This document shows, one piece after another, positions 56,969 through 64,000 of a stretch of DNA of 64,000 bases (its first letter is position 1; every line of letters begins with the position of its first letter). The notes below the pieces were generated by a model. That model searched no databases. It was given only the letters and a program-made list of their open reading frames with translations, and was not told the origin of the DNA. The position numbers and the translations under genes were made by a program. The DNA is from UBA5186 sp040005095. GTDB taxonomy: Bacteria > Actinomycetota > Thermoleophilia > Gaiellales > Gaiellaceae. Where the stretch lies: positions 1 to 64,000 of the forward strand of contig JBDTZN010000002.1 in assembly GCA_040005095.1 (NCBI GenBank), read 5' to 3'.

Positions 56969-58200
56969 AGAAAGGGCAGCTCGAGTACCACATCCTGATT
57001 CTCGTCACGCTCGCGCTGGTGGCGTTCGGCCTCGTGATGGTCTACAGCGCCACCTCGGCGAAGGCCGCGATCGGGAACGGCAACCCGATGTCCTACCTCG
57101 AGCGGCAGGGGATCTACGCACTGCTCGGCCTCGTCCTGCTCGCAGCGGCCTCGCGCTTCGACTACCGCCGGCTGCGCTCGCTCGCGCCGGGGCTCGTCCT
57201 GATTTCGCTCGGCCTCTGCCTCGCCGTCCTAGTCGTGGCGCAGCCGATCAACGGAGCGCGCCGCTGGCTGACGCTCGGGCCGGCGACCTTCCAGCCCTCC
57301 GAGCTCGCCAAGGTCGCGCTCGCGATCTGGGCCGCCGGCTACCTGTCGCGGAGGAAGCCGCCACGCTCCCTCGCCGAGCTCGTCCGGCCCGTGGGACTCC
57401 TGGTCGGGGTCTTCTGCCTGCTGATCCTCGCCGAGCCGGATCTCGGCACCATGATCGCGATCGTCGTGATGCTCGCCGGGATCCTCCTCGTCGCCGGCAC
57501 GCCGCTGCGGGTGCTCGGCGGTGGGTTCGGGATCGCAATGTTCCTCGGCCTCGCGGCGATCTGGTTCGCGCCGTACCGCCGCGCGCGCATCTTCAGCTTC
57601 CTCGATCCGTGGAAGGACGCCCAGGGCGCCGGCTTCCAGACCGTCCAGGCGATGATCGGACTCGGCTCCGGTGGGCTCTTCGGCGTCGGCCTCGGCCAGG
57701 GCGTGACCAAGATCAACTACCTGCCCGAGGCGCACACGGACATGATCATGGCGGTCATCGGCGAGGAGCTGGGCCTCGTCGGCGTCACCGCGGTGATCCT
57801 GGCGTACGCAGCCTTTGCCTACGCCGGTCTCAGGCTCGCCCTCGGGTGCAAGGATCCCTTCGGAAAGCGCCTGGCCGCGGGCCTCGTCGCCCTGATCTGC
57901 GGCCAGGCTGTGATCAACCTCGCGGCCGTGCTCGGGCTTGCGCCGCTGACCGGAATCCCGCTGCCGTTCGTGTCCTACGGCGGGTCGAGCCTTGTGGTCG
58001 CGCTCGCGTCGGTGGGCATCCTCCTTAACATCGCAAGTGGTCATGCCGCGCCCACGAGAGCTCAGGTGCCTGATCGCAGCCGGCGGGACGGTGGGGCACG
58101 TCGCGCCCGCGCTCGCGGTGGCGGACGCCCTGCGCTCGCGGGGAGTGGTGGTGAGCTTCGCCGGGTCGCCGGATCGCGTCGAAGCTCAGCTGGTTCCTGA
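56965..58200 (+). CDS. ftsW: septal peptidoglycan polymerase FtsW (SEDS)
   Basis: 411 residues from GTG 56965. SEDS landmarks: VMVYSATS, QPSELAKVAL, AEPDLGTM, FIG-type loop region, GVGLGQGVTKINYLPEAHTD split over 235-254, and PFVSYGGSSL. It makes glycan strands at the septum with FtsI. The frame passes the expected end (ILLNIASGH) and overlaps murG by 158 bases, adding about 50 basic residues (RSRRDGGARRARARGG). Either a real basic tail or a lost stop. Confidence 0.92.
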   Translation: MKKGQLEYHILILVTLALVAFGLVMVYSATSAKAAIGNGNPMSYLERQGIYALLGLVLLAAASRFDYRRLRSLAPGLVLISLGLCLAVLVVAQPINGARRWLTLGPATFQPSELAKVALAIWAAGYLSRRKPPRSLAELVRPVGLLVGVFCLLILAEPDLGTMIAIVVMLAGILLVAGTPLRVLGGGFGIAMFLGLAAIWFAPYRRARIFSFLDPWKDAQGAGFQTVQAMIGLGSGGLFGVGLGQGVTKINYLPEAHTDMIMAVIGEELGLVGVTAVILAYAAFAYAGLRLALGCKDPFGKRLAAGLVALICGQAVINLAAVLGLAPLTGIPLPFVSYGGSSLVVALASVGILLNIASGHAAPTRAQVPDRSRRDGGARRARARGGGRPALAGSGGELRRVAGSRRSSAGS

Positions 58201-59116
58201 GGCGGGCTACGAGTTCGACTCCTTCCGCATCTCCGGGCTGCCACGGCGGCCGGGGATCGCGCAGGCTCGCGCGCTGCTGCTCGCGGGCCGGGCGCCACGG
58301 GCATGCGGGAAGATCCTCGCCGCGCGCCGTCCGGACGTCGTACTCGGCGGCGGCGGCTACGTGGCGGGGCCGATGGTCTACGCGGCGGCCCTGCGGCGGA
58401 TCCCAACGGCCTTGACGGAGGCGGACGCGCACCTCGGCCTCGCGAACCGGCTCACAGCGCCCTTTGCACGGCGTGTGTTCCTGTCGTTTCCCATCCCCGG
58501 TCGCACCGGCCCGAAGTACGTCGTGACCGGACGGCCGATTCCGGCCAGCTCGCGCGCGGTCGAGCGCGCGGACGCGCGGCGGCGCTTCGAGCTTCCTGGG
58601 GACGGGCCGGTCGTGCTCGTCTTCGGCGGCAGCCAGGGAGCGCAGACGCTCAACGAGCTCGCGGTCGACGCATGGGCTGAAGCAGGCCCGGCCGTTCTGC
58701 ACCTGACCGGTGCCTGGCACTACGAGGCGCTGCGCGCGCGGGTCTCGCGGCCGGACTACAAGCTGGTGTCGTTCACGAGCGAGATCGGCGCTGCGCTCAG
58801 CGCTGCGGACCTCGTGGTCTCGAGGGCCGGCGGCTCGATCTGGGAGATCGCGGCAGCCGGCAAGCCGGCGGTTGTCGTTCCCTTCCCGCATGCGACGGCC
58901 GACCACCAGACCGTGAACGCGCGCTACTTCGACGGCGGCGTCGAGGTCGTGGCCGACGCGGACGCAGCGCGTGTCGTACCCGGGCTCGTTGCCGAGCTGC
59001 TCGCCGATCCCGCCCGGATGCGCCGGATGGCGGCGGAGCTGAGCGCACGCGCCCGGCCCGACGCGGCCGAGGAGGTCGCGGAGGGGGTGCTCGCGCTTGT
59101 CGAAACTCGCGGGTAG
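58043..59116 (+). CDS. murG: UDP-GlcNAc:lipid I transferase MurG
   Basis: 357 residues from ATG 58043, which lies 158 bases inside ftsW but directly before the essential N-terminal AAGGTVGHVAPALAV. FGGSQGAQTLNELA and SRAGGSIWEIAAAGKPAV complete the GT28 signature. It turns lipid I into lipid II. A core-only match to the dispersed repeat (58710-58720) is probably coincidental. Confidence 0.95.
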   Translation: MPRPRELRCLIAAGGTVGHVAPALAVADALRSRGVVVSFAGSPDRVEAQLVPEAGYEFDSFRISGLPRRPGIAQARALLLAGRAPRACGKILAARRPDVVLGGGGYVAGPMVYAAALRRIPTALTEADAHLGLANRLTAPFARRVFLSFPIPGRTGPKYVVTGRPIPASSRAVERADARRRFELPGDGPVVLVFGGSQGAQTLNELAVDAWAEAGPAVLHLTGAWHYEALRARVSRPDYKLVSFTSEIGAALSAADLVVSRAGGSIWEIAAAGKPAVVVPFPHATADHQTVNARYFDGGVEVVADADAARVVPGLVAELLADPARMRRMAAELSARARPDAAEEVAEGVLALVETRG

Positions 59117-60278
59117 GCGGCTCTGGTTCGTCGGAATCGGTGGCGCAGGGCTGTCGGGATACGCCGCGGTCGCGCGCGCCTGGGGGGCGGAGGTCGGCGG
59201 CTGGGATCGCGTCCACACTCCGTACCTGCGGCAGCTCGAGGGCGTCGAGATCCGGATCTCCCCCGAGCCCGAGGCGCCGGACGGGTGGGAGGCGGTCGTG
59301 TCCACCGCATACACGGGTCGGGTGCCCGGTCGCTCGCGCGCGGAGTTTCTCGCGGAGCTCGTCTCCCTGCAGCGCTCGATCGTGGTCGCCGGAGCGCACG
59401 GCAAGACGACGACGACCGGGATGATCGCGTTCGTCCTCGACCGCCTCGGCCAGGATCCGTCGTTTCTCGTCGGCGGCAAGATCCCGCAGCTCGGCGGCAA
59501 CGCACGCGCCGGGGAGGGCTGGCTCGTCGTCGAAGGCGACGAGTCGGACCGGACGGTCGAGGCGCTCGAGCCGGAGATCGCTGTCGTGACGAACGTCGAC
59601 CTCGACCATCACGCGACCTTCGGCTCGCGCGCAGAAGTGGCGGAGCTGCTCGAAGGCTGGCTGGCGCGCGCACCGCAGACGGTGCGCGGGTGGGAGCTGG
59701 AGCCGGTCGCGTTCCCGCTCGCGGTCGTAGGCGAGCACAACCGGCGGAACGCGGCGACTGCACTTGCCGCGCTCGAGCTCGCCGGGGTCGCCCGTGCCGA
59801 CGCTGAGCCTCTCCTCGCCGAATTCGCCGGCGCGGGCCGGCGCCTCGAACGTCGGGGCCAGGCACGAGGCGTGACCGTGCTGGACACGTACGCGCACCAC
59901 CCGGCCGAGATCGCCGCCGACCTGCAGGCCGTGCGCGAAGCAGGGGAGGGACGCGTCCTTGTCCTCTTCCAACCGCACCTGTACTCGCGAACCCGCCACC
60001 TGGCGCCTGAGTTCGGAACGGCGCTCGCAGCGGCTGACGCGGTGGCGGTCACCGAGATCTACCCGGCAAGGGAGGAGCCCGTCGAGGGCGTGACGGGCAA
60101 GCTGATCGTGGACGCAGCGGCCGAGATGCGCCCCGGTTTCCCGCTCGCGTGGACGCCCGATCCCGCCGACGGCGCGCGCTGGCTCGCAGGCCGCGCCCGC
60201 GCGGGCGACACCGTTCTCACCGTCGGGGCCGGCGACGTCGACCGTGCCGCCGACGTCGTGCTGGACGCGCTCGGATGA
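59097..60278 (+). CDS. murC: UDP-MurNAc:L-alanine ligase MurC
   Basis: 393 residues from TTG 59097, overlapping murG by 20 bases. FVGIGGAGLSGYA, the ATP site AGAHGKTTTTGM, EGDESD, TNVDLDHH and DTYAHHPAEI are diagnostic. Shorter than the usual 450-490 residues, mainly in the N-terminal and central parts. It adds the first stem-peptide residue. The stop overlaps murB (ATGA). Confidence 0.93.
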   Translation: MSKLAGRRLWFVGIGGAGLSGYAAVARAWGAEVGGWDRVHTPYLRQLEGVEIRISPEPEAPDGWEAVVSTAYTGRVPGRSRAEFLAELVSLQRSIVVAGAHGKTTTTGMIAFVLDRLGQDPSFLVGGKIPQLGGNARAGEGWLVVEGDESDRTVEALEPEIAVVTNVDLDHHATFGSRAEVAELLEGWLARAPQTVRGWELEPVAFPLAVVGEHNRRNAATALAALELAGVARADAEPLLAEFAGAGRRLERRGQARGVTVLDTYAHHPAEIAADLQAVREAGEGRVLVLFQPHLYSRTRHLAPEFGTALAAADAVAVTEIYPAREEPVEGVTGKLIVDAAAEMRPGFPLAWTPDPADGARWLAGRARAGDTVLTVGAGDVDRAADVVLDALG

Positions 60279-61162
60279 AGGTCGAGCGGGACGTAGAGCT
60301 GGCGCGATTCACGACGCTCGGAACGGGCGGTCCGGCGCGGGCCTTCGCGCGCCCGGAGTCGGTCGAAGCCCTCCGCGAAGCACTCGACTGGGCGGCCGCG
60401 GAAGGCCTGGACGTGATCCCCATCGGCCTCGGCTCGAACCTCCTCGCCGCAGACGAAGGCGTGGAGGCGCTCGTCGTCAAGCTGGGAGGAGAGCTCGCCG
60501 CGGTCGAGGTCGACGGGACGCTCTTGCGGGCCGGCGGCGGGGCGGCGAACGCGGTCGCGCTGCACCGGGCCCGCGCTGCCGAGCTCGGCGGCTTCGAGTT
60601 CGCCTGCGCGATTCCGGGCACGACCGGCGGGGGCGTGCGGATGAACGCCGGCGCGTACGGCGGCGATTGGGCAGGCGTGCTCGAGCGAGCGCTGATCGTC
60701 GACGCCGACGGCTCGGAGTGGCGGACGCCTGCCTGGCTCGGGCTCACCTACCGGCACTCCGACGTGCGTCCCGGCGAAGTTGTCGCGCAGGTCGATTTCC
60801 GCCTCGAGTCGCGTCCGGGGGTGGAGATCAAAGCGACGATCGCCGAATTGCAGGCACAGCGGAAGGCCGCCCAGCCGACGAACAAGCGGACGTTCGGGAG
60901 CGTCTTCAAGAACCCAGAGCACGAGCTCTCGGCAGGGCGCTTGCTCGAGGCCTGCGGGCTCCGAGGCCACCGCATCGGGGGCGCCCAGATCTCGCCGCGG
61001 CACGCGAACTTCATCGAAAACGCCGACGGTGCGCGCTCCGTCGACGCGATCGCGCTCATGGCGGAAGCTCGCAGGCGCGCGCGAGAGCAGTTCGGAGTCA
61101 TGCTCGAGCACGAGGTGCAGCTCGTCGGCGAGCTCGAGTTGCCACCTGCCGGGGAGCTTTGA
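60275..61162 (+). CDS. murB: UDP-N-acetylenolpyruvoylglucosamine reductase MurB
   Basis: 295 residues from ATG 60275. FTTLGTGGPA, IGLGSNLL, IPGTTGGGVRMNAGAYG and the catalytic serine in FGSVFKNP mark a type II MurB FAD enzyme. It makes UDP-MurNAc, the substrate of MurC, whose gene is directly upstream. Confidence 0.95.
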   Translation: MKVERDVELARFTTLGTGGPARAFARPESVEALREALDWAAAEGLDVIPIGLGSNLLAADEGVEALVVKLGGELAAVEVDGTLLRAGGGAANAVALHRARAAELGGFEFACAIPGTTGGGVRMNAGAYGGDWAGVLERALIVDADGSEWRTPAWLGLTYRHSDVRPGEVVAQVDFRLESRPGVEIKATIAELQAQRKAAQPTNKRTFGSVFKNPEHELSAGRLLEACGLRGHRIGGAQISPRHANFIENADGARSVDAIALMAEARRRAREQFGVMLEHEVQLVGELELPPAGEL

Positions 61163-61202
61163 CGCTGTAGGAGCGCGTGCCGGTGCGGCGAAGTGACCCT
61201 GG

Positions 61203-62015
61203 ATGCCACCGAGGTCCAAGCCCGCGCGCTCGCGTGTGCATGCCCTGCCCAGGCCGGCGTGGCACGGAAGCCACGACGCCGTGACTCGCCTTGCGCCTTC
61301 CGGCCGCTCGCTGATCGTCGGTTTCGCGCTGATCGTCGCGGCCGCCGGGCTCTATGTCGGGGCGCGCATGACGAGTGTCTTCGCGGTCCGAACGGTGGAG
61401 GTGCGCGGGGCCGGGCCGGCCGATACGGCCCGCATCCGACACGCGCTCGCACCGCTCGTGGGGAAGAGCCTGCTCGCGGTCGGCGACGACGACGTCGAGC
61501 TCAGGGTGCTCAGCCTGCCGGAGGTCGCGCGCGTCAGCTACGGCCGTGCCTATCCGCACACGCTCCGGGTCATTGTCGTGCCGGAGCTCCCGACCGTGGT
61601 CGTGCGGCGGGGCGCCGACTCGTGGCTCGTGTCCGGCCGCGGGCGCGTCCTCCGCAAGATCCCGCGAGGTTCGGCGGCGCGACTGCCTCGCGTGTGGGTG
61701 CCGCAGGACAGTCAACTCGCCCGAGGAGCTATGGCGGATTCCGCCGCGGGCGCGGAGGCGGCACACACGATGGCCGTCCTTCGGGCTGCCGGCTTCCGCG
61801 TGCCCGTGCGCACGGTGCGCACAGGTGAGGCCGGCCTGATCCTCGAGCTTCGAAGCGGTGTCGAGCTGCGCCTCGGAGAGCCTCCGGAGCTCCGGTTGAA
61901 GCTTGCCGTGGCGCGCCGGGCGCTGCCGTTCGTGGGCTCGGGGTCGTACCTCGACGTCAGCGTTCCGCAGCGGCCGGTGTCGGGGTCAACCCTCAATTCG
62001 AAGGTTGAGCCTTAG
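61203..62015 (+). CDS. ftsQ: division protein FtsQ
   Basis: 270 residues from ATG 61203. A basic cytoplasmic tail, one membrane helix (SLIVGFALIVAAAGLYVGA), a POTRA domain (FAVRTVEVRGAGPADTARI) and the FtsQ beta domain (PHTLRVIVVPELP, RGADSWLVSGRGRVL). It links early and late division proteins. No ftsA follows, as usual in actinobacteria. Confidence 0.9.
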   Translation: MPPRSKPARSRVHALPRPAWHGSHDAVTRLAPSGRSLIVGFALIVAAAGLYVGARMTSVFAVRTVEVRGAGPADTARIRHALAPLVGKSLLAVGDDDVELRVLSLPEVARVSYGRAYPHTLRVIVVPELPTVVVRRGADSWLVSGRGRVLRKIPRGSAARLPRVWVPQDSQLARGAMADSAAGAEAAHTMAVLRAAGFRVPVRTVRTGEAGLILELRSGVELRLGEPPELRLKLAVARRALPFVGSGSYLDVSVPQRPVSGSTLNSKVEP

Positions 62016-62020
62016 GGTTG
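61987..62020 (+). terminator. hairpin at the ftsQ 3' end
   Basis: CAACCCT (61987-61993) pairs with AGGGTTG (62014-62020); an inner CTCAA/TTGAG can add to it. It spans the ftsQ stop and could attenuate dcw transcription before the separate ftsZ promoter. Confidence 0.45.
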
Positions 62021-62036
62021 CTGCCTCTATCTGACG

Positions 62037-62065
62037 TTGACACGCGCGCCAACGGTCCGTACCCT
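62037..62065 (+). promoter_or_regulatory. ftsZ promoter
   Basis: TTGACA (62037-62042), exactly 17 bases, TACCCT (62060-62065). The mRNA would carry a leader of about 60 bases, in contrast to the leaderless genes elsewhere. It lets ftsZ be expressed separately from the wall genes. Confidence 0.7.
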
Positions 62066-62130
62066 CCAGCGGAAGGAGCGGTTCGACAGCCCCACGCTCT
62101 ACTACAGCTTCAGGTCGAGCCAGGTTCAGA

Positions 62131-63210
62131 GTGAGAGATCAAACCGGCAACTATCTCGCCGTCATCAAGGTCGTCGGAGTCGGCGGCGGTGGAACCAATG
62201 CGGTGAACCGCATGGTGGACGCCGGTCTGTCCGGAGTCGAGTTCATTGCGGTGAACACCGACGCGCAGGCCCTGTTGATGTGCGACGCCGACGTGAAGAT
62301 CCACATCGGCAGCAAGGCGACTCGCGGGCTGGGCGCCGGCGCCGATCCGGCCGTCGGACAGGCCGCTGCGCACGAGAGCCGCGACGAGCTCAAGGAGTCG
62401 CTCAAGGGCGCGGACATGATCTTCGTCACGGCGGGTGAGGGCGGCGGAACCGGTACGGGCGGCGCGCCGATCGTGGCCGAGCTCGGCGCCGAGCTGGGTG
62501 CGCTCACCGTTGGCGTTGTCACGCGGCCCTTCGCGTTCGAGGGACGGCGGCGCTCGGACCAGGCAGAGCGCGGGATCGACGCGCTCCGCGATCGCGTCGA
62601 CACGCTGATCGTGATCGAGAACGACCGGCTGCTCCAGGTGGTCGAGAAGAAGACCTCGATCATGGAGGCCTTCGGGATCGCCGACGACATCCTGCGTCAG
62701 GGCGTCCAGGGAATCACCGACCTGATCACCGTGCCCGGGCTCGTCAACCTCGACTTCGCCGACGTGCGGACGATCATGAGCGACGCCGGGTCGGCCCTGA
62801 TGGGAATCGGAACCGCCTCAGGCGAGAATCGCGCCGCCGAGGCAGCGCGTGCCGCCGTCTCGTCGCCCCTGCTCGAGGCGTCGATCGAGGGTGCGACCGG
62901 AATCCTCCTCAACGTCACCGGCGGCACCGAGATCGGACTGTTCGAGGTCAACGAGGCCGCCGAGGTCGTCACGAGCGCCGCCGACCAGAACGCGAACGTG
63001 ATCTTCGGCGCTGTCATCGACGACTCGATCGGCGACGAGGTCCGCGTCACCGTGATCGCGACCGGCTTCGGCGGATTGCGCCGTCGCCGGGGCCAGGCTG
63101 CCGCCGACGCGCCGATCCCGGCGGCGCCGGTCGGCGAGCGGGTCTCGACGCCTGGCTTCGACGTCCCGGGCGATGTGCTCGACGTCCCGCCGTTCCTGCG
63201 CGACTCCTGA
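62131..63210 (+). CDS. ftsZ: cell division GTPase FtsZ
   Basis: 359 residues from GTG 62131. VVGVGGGGTNAVNRM, the tubulin signature GGGTGTGGAP, and NVDFAD-like NLDFADVRTIM are intact. A short linker ends in the C-terminal peptide DVPPFLRD, which binds partners such as SepF. Forms the Z ring at midcell. Confidence 0.97.
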   Translation: MRDQTGNYLAVIKVVGVGGGGTNAVNRMVDAGLSGVEFIAVNTDAQALLMCDADVKIHIGSKATRGLGAGADPAVGQAAAHESRDELKESLKGADMIFVTAGEGGGTGTGGAPIVAELGAELGALTVGVVTRPFAFEGRRRSDQAERGIDALRDRVDTLIVIENDRLLQVVEKKTSIMEAFGIADDILRQGVQGITDLITVPGLVNLDFADVRTIMSDAGSALMGIGTASGENRAAEAARAAVSSPLLEASIEGATGILLNVTGGTEIGLFEVNEAAEVVTSAADQNANVIFGAVIDDSIGDEVRVTVIATGFGGLRRRRGQAAADAPIPAAPVGERVSTPGFDVPGDVLDVPPFLRDS

Positions 63211-63241
63211 GCCCCTAGCGCGCCGTTAGCATCCGGCGCGA

Positions 63242-64000
63242 ATGCAGACGCTGCTTCGCACCCCTTTGCACGATCGTCACGTGGCCGCCGGCGCGCGGAT
63301 GGTTCCGTTCGCCGGCTGGGAGATGCCGGTCCAGTACGAAGGCGTGATCCAGGAGCACCGCGCGGTGCGAACGGACTCTGGCGTCTTCGACGTCTCGCAC
63401 ATGGGCGAGATCGAGGTCGAGGGCCCGCGGGCGCACGACCTGCTGCAGTCGCTGCTCTCCAATGACCTCGACCGGATGGGAGTCGGCGGCGCGCAGTACA
63501 CGCTGCTCACGAACGAGCAGGGCGGAATCATCGACGACCTGATCGTCTACCGGCTCGACGAGTTCCGCTACCTGCTGATCGTCAACGCGTCGAACCGCGA
63601 GGCGGACTACGAGTGGCTCAAGAATCGCGGGCACCGCGGCTCCGACGTCCGCGACGTCTCCGACGAGTACACGCTCCTCGCCGTGCAAGGCCCGCGAGCG
63701 ATCGAGCGGCTCGGGCTTCCTCCGGCGAAGTCGTTCACCTTCGACATGGCCGAGATCGGCGGCGTCGAGGTGATGGTGAACCGCACCGGCTACACCGGCG
63801 AGGATGGATGCGAGCTGATGGCGATGGCCGACGACGCGGTTGCGCTCTGGGACGCCGTGGTCGCGCGCGGGATCGTGCCGGTGGGCCTGGGCGCGCGCGA
63901 CACGCTCCGGCTCGAGGCGTGCTTCCCGCTGCACGGCAACGACATCACCCCCGAGACCGACCCCATCTCCGCAGGCCTTGGGTGGGCGTGCAAGCTCGAG
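63242..64000 (+). CDS. gcvT: glycine cleavage system aminomethyltransferase GcvT (partial)
   Basis: 253 codons from ATG 63242 before the window ends. LRTPLHDRHVAAGARMVPFAGWEMPVQY, split over 5-32, the DVSHMGEIEV block and NRTGYTGEDGCEL identify the T protein of the glycine cleavage system, which passes a one-carbon unit to tetrahydrofolate. A TAGCAT box lies nine bases upstream. Its position after ftsZ is unusual; sepF or yggS-type genes are common there. Confidence 0.93.
   Translation, partial: MQTLLRTPLHDRHVAAGARMVPFAGWEMPVQYEGVIQEHRAVRTDSGVFDVSHMGEIEVEGPRAHDLLQSLLSNDLDRMGVGGAQYTLLTNEQGGIIDDLIVYRLDEFRYLLIVNASNREADYEWLKNRGHRGSDVRDVSDEYTLLAVQGPRAIERLGLPPAKSFTFDMAEIGGVEVMVNRTGYTGEDGCELMAMADDAVALWDAVVARGIVPVGLGARDTLRLEACFPLHGNDITPETDPISAGLGWACKLE

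Noticed and set aside
58710..58720. Exact repeat core in murG
   Set aside because: Only the 11-base core matches, the flanking GCCATG box is absent, the frame differs from the VPGT copies, and LHLTG is native MurG sequence.
59855..59876. GGGCCAGGCACGAGGCGTGACC in murC resembling the dispersed repeat
   Set aside because: It encodes RGQARGVTV, which matches the native MurC sequence before the YAHHP motif, and the core has a mismatch. Likely coincidence.
1..64000. tRNA, rRNA or CRISPR array
   Set aside because: No cloverleaf with a CCA-proximal T loop, no rRNA stretches, and no evenly spaced repeat-spacer pattern; the REP-like clusters have irregular spacing and no cas genes.

Overview
The window is high-GC, gene-dense DNA with GTG/TTG starts, ATGA/GTGA stop-start overlaps and many apparently leaderless promoters. 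It carries a canonical division and cell-wall (dcw) cluster without ftsA, a fused PafB-PafC-type WYL regulator, a decaprenyl-phosphate phosphoribosyltransferase-like UbiA protein and DAP-type MurE residues. Together these point to an actinobacterium, probably a deep-branching one of the Thermoleophilia type (inference; no rRNA is present to prove it).

Layout. 1-9.5 kb: a partial endonuclease IV-like TIM-barrel gene, then a lipid/sterol-type cluster. This has a GMC oxidoreductase facing a six-gene minus-strand operon (alpha/beta hydrolase, acetoacetate-decarboxylase-like protein, three small membrane proteins, patatin) and a divergent metallophosphoesterase. The GMC protein and the patatin share a C-terminal domain. 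9.5-14 kb: cytochrome c maturation genes (ccmE of the CxxxY type, ccmF, a ccmI-like gene), an M23 peptidase and a tiny membrane protein with a decayed second copy of its tail. 14-16.4 kb: mntH under a DtxR/MntR-like box, hpt, and a PD-(D/E)XK-like nuclease. 16.4-20.3 kb: a tightly coupled operon of a phosphodiesterase, cyclic 2,3-diphosphoglycerate synthetase, 2-phosphoglycerate kinase and class II fructose-1,6-bisphosphatase. This would make the thermoprotectant cyclic 2,3-diphosphoglycerate. 20.4-31 kb: a MIP18-like protein, an MDR oxidoreductase, queG, the pafBC fusion, a REP-associated tyrosine transposase (RAYT), zinc-ribbon proteins, and ALDH, thiolase and hydroxyacyl-CoA dehydrogenase genes. 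31-37 kb: secreted proteins, a two-component system and the UbiA-family gene. 37-42.5 kb: queA, tgt, yajC and a fused secDF. 42.5-48.4 kb: a UbiB kinase, a degenerate response regulator, a secreted Ig-like protein, a sigma factor with ogt, and a PfkB kinase. 48.4-63.2 kb: mraZ-rsmH-ftsL-ftsI-murE-murF-mraY-murD-ftsW-murG-murC-murB-ftsQ-ftsZ. The window ends in gcvT.

The most unusual signal is a dispersed palindromic repeat. Its core is GTGCCAGGCAC, usually followed two bases later by a GCCATG-like box. It occurs in clusters between genes (20.3, 25.3, 30.9, 38.1 and 47.5 kb) and also inside coding sequence, in frame, most clearly in queG and murF, where it encodes VPGT. The RAYT gene at 24.8-25.2 kb has two copies just upstream. 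This looks like a REP/RAYT system in an actinobacterium in which the repeats have entered essential genes.

Other recurring architecture: TAnnnT -10 boxes six to nine bases before a start codon, and four convergent gene pairs whose stop codons overlap in a shared CTAG.
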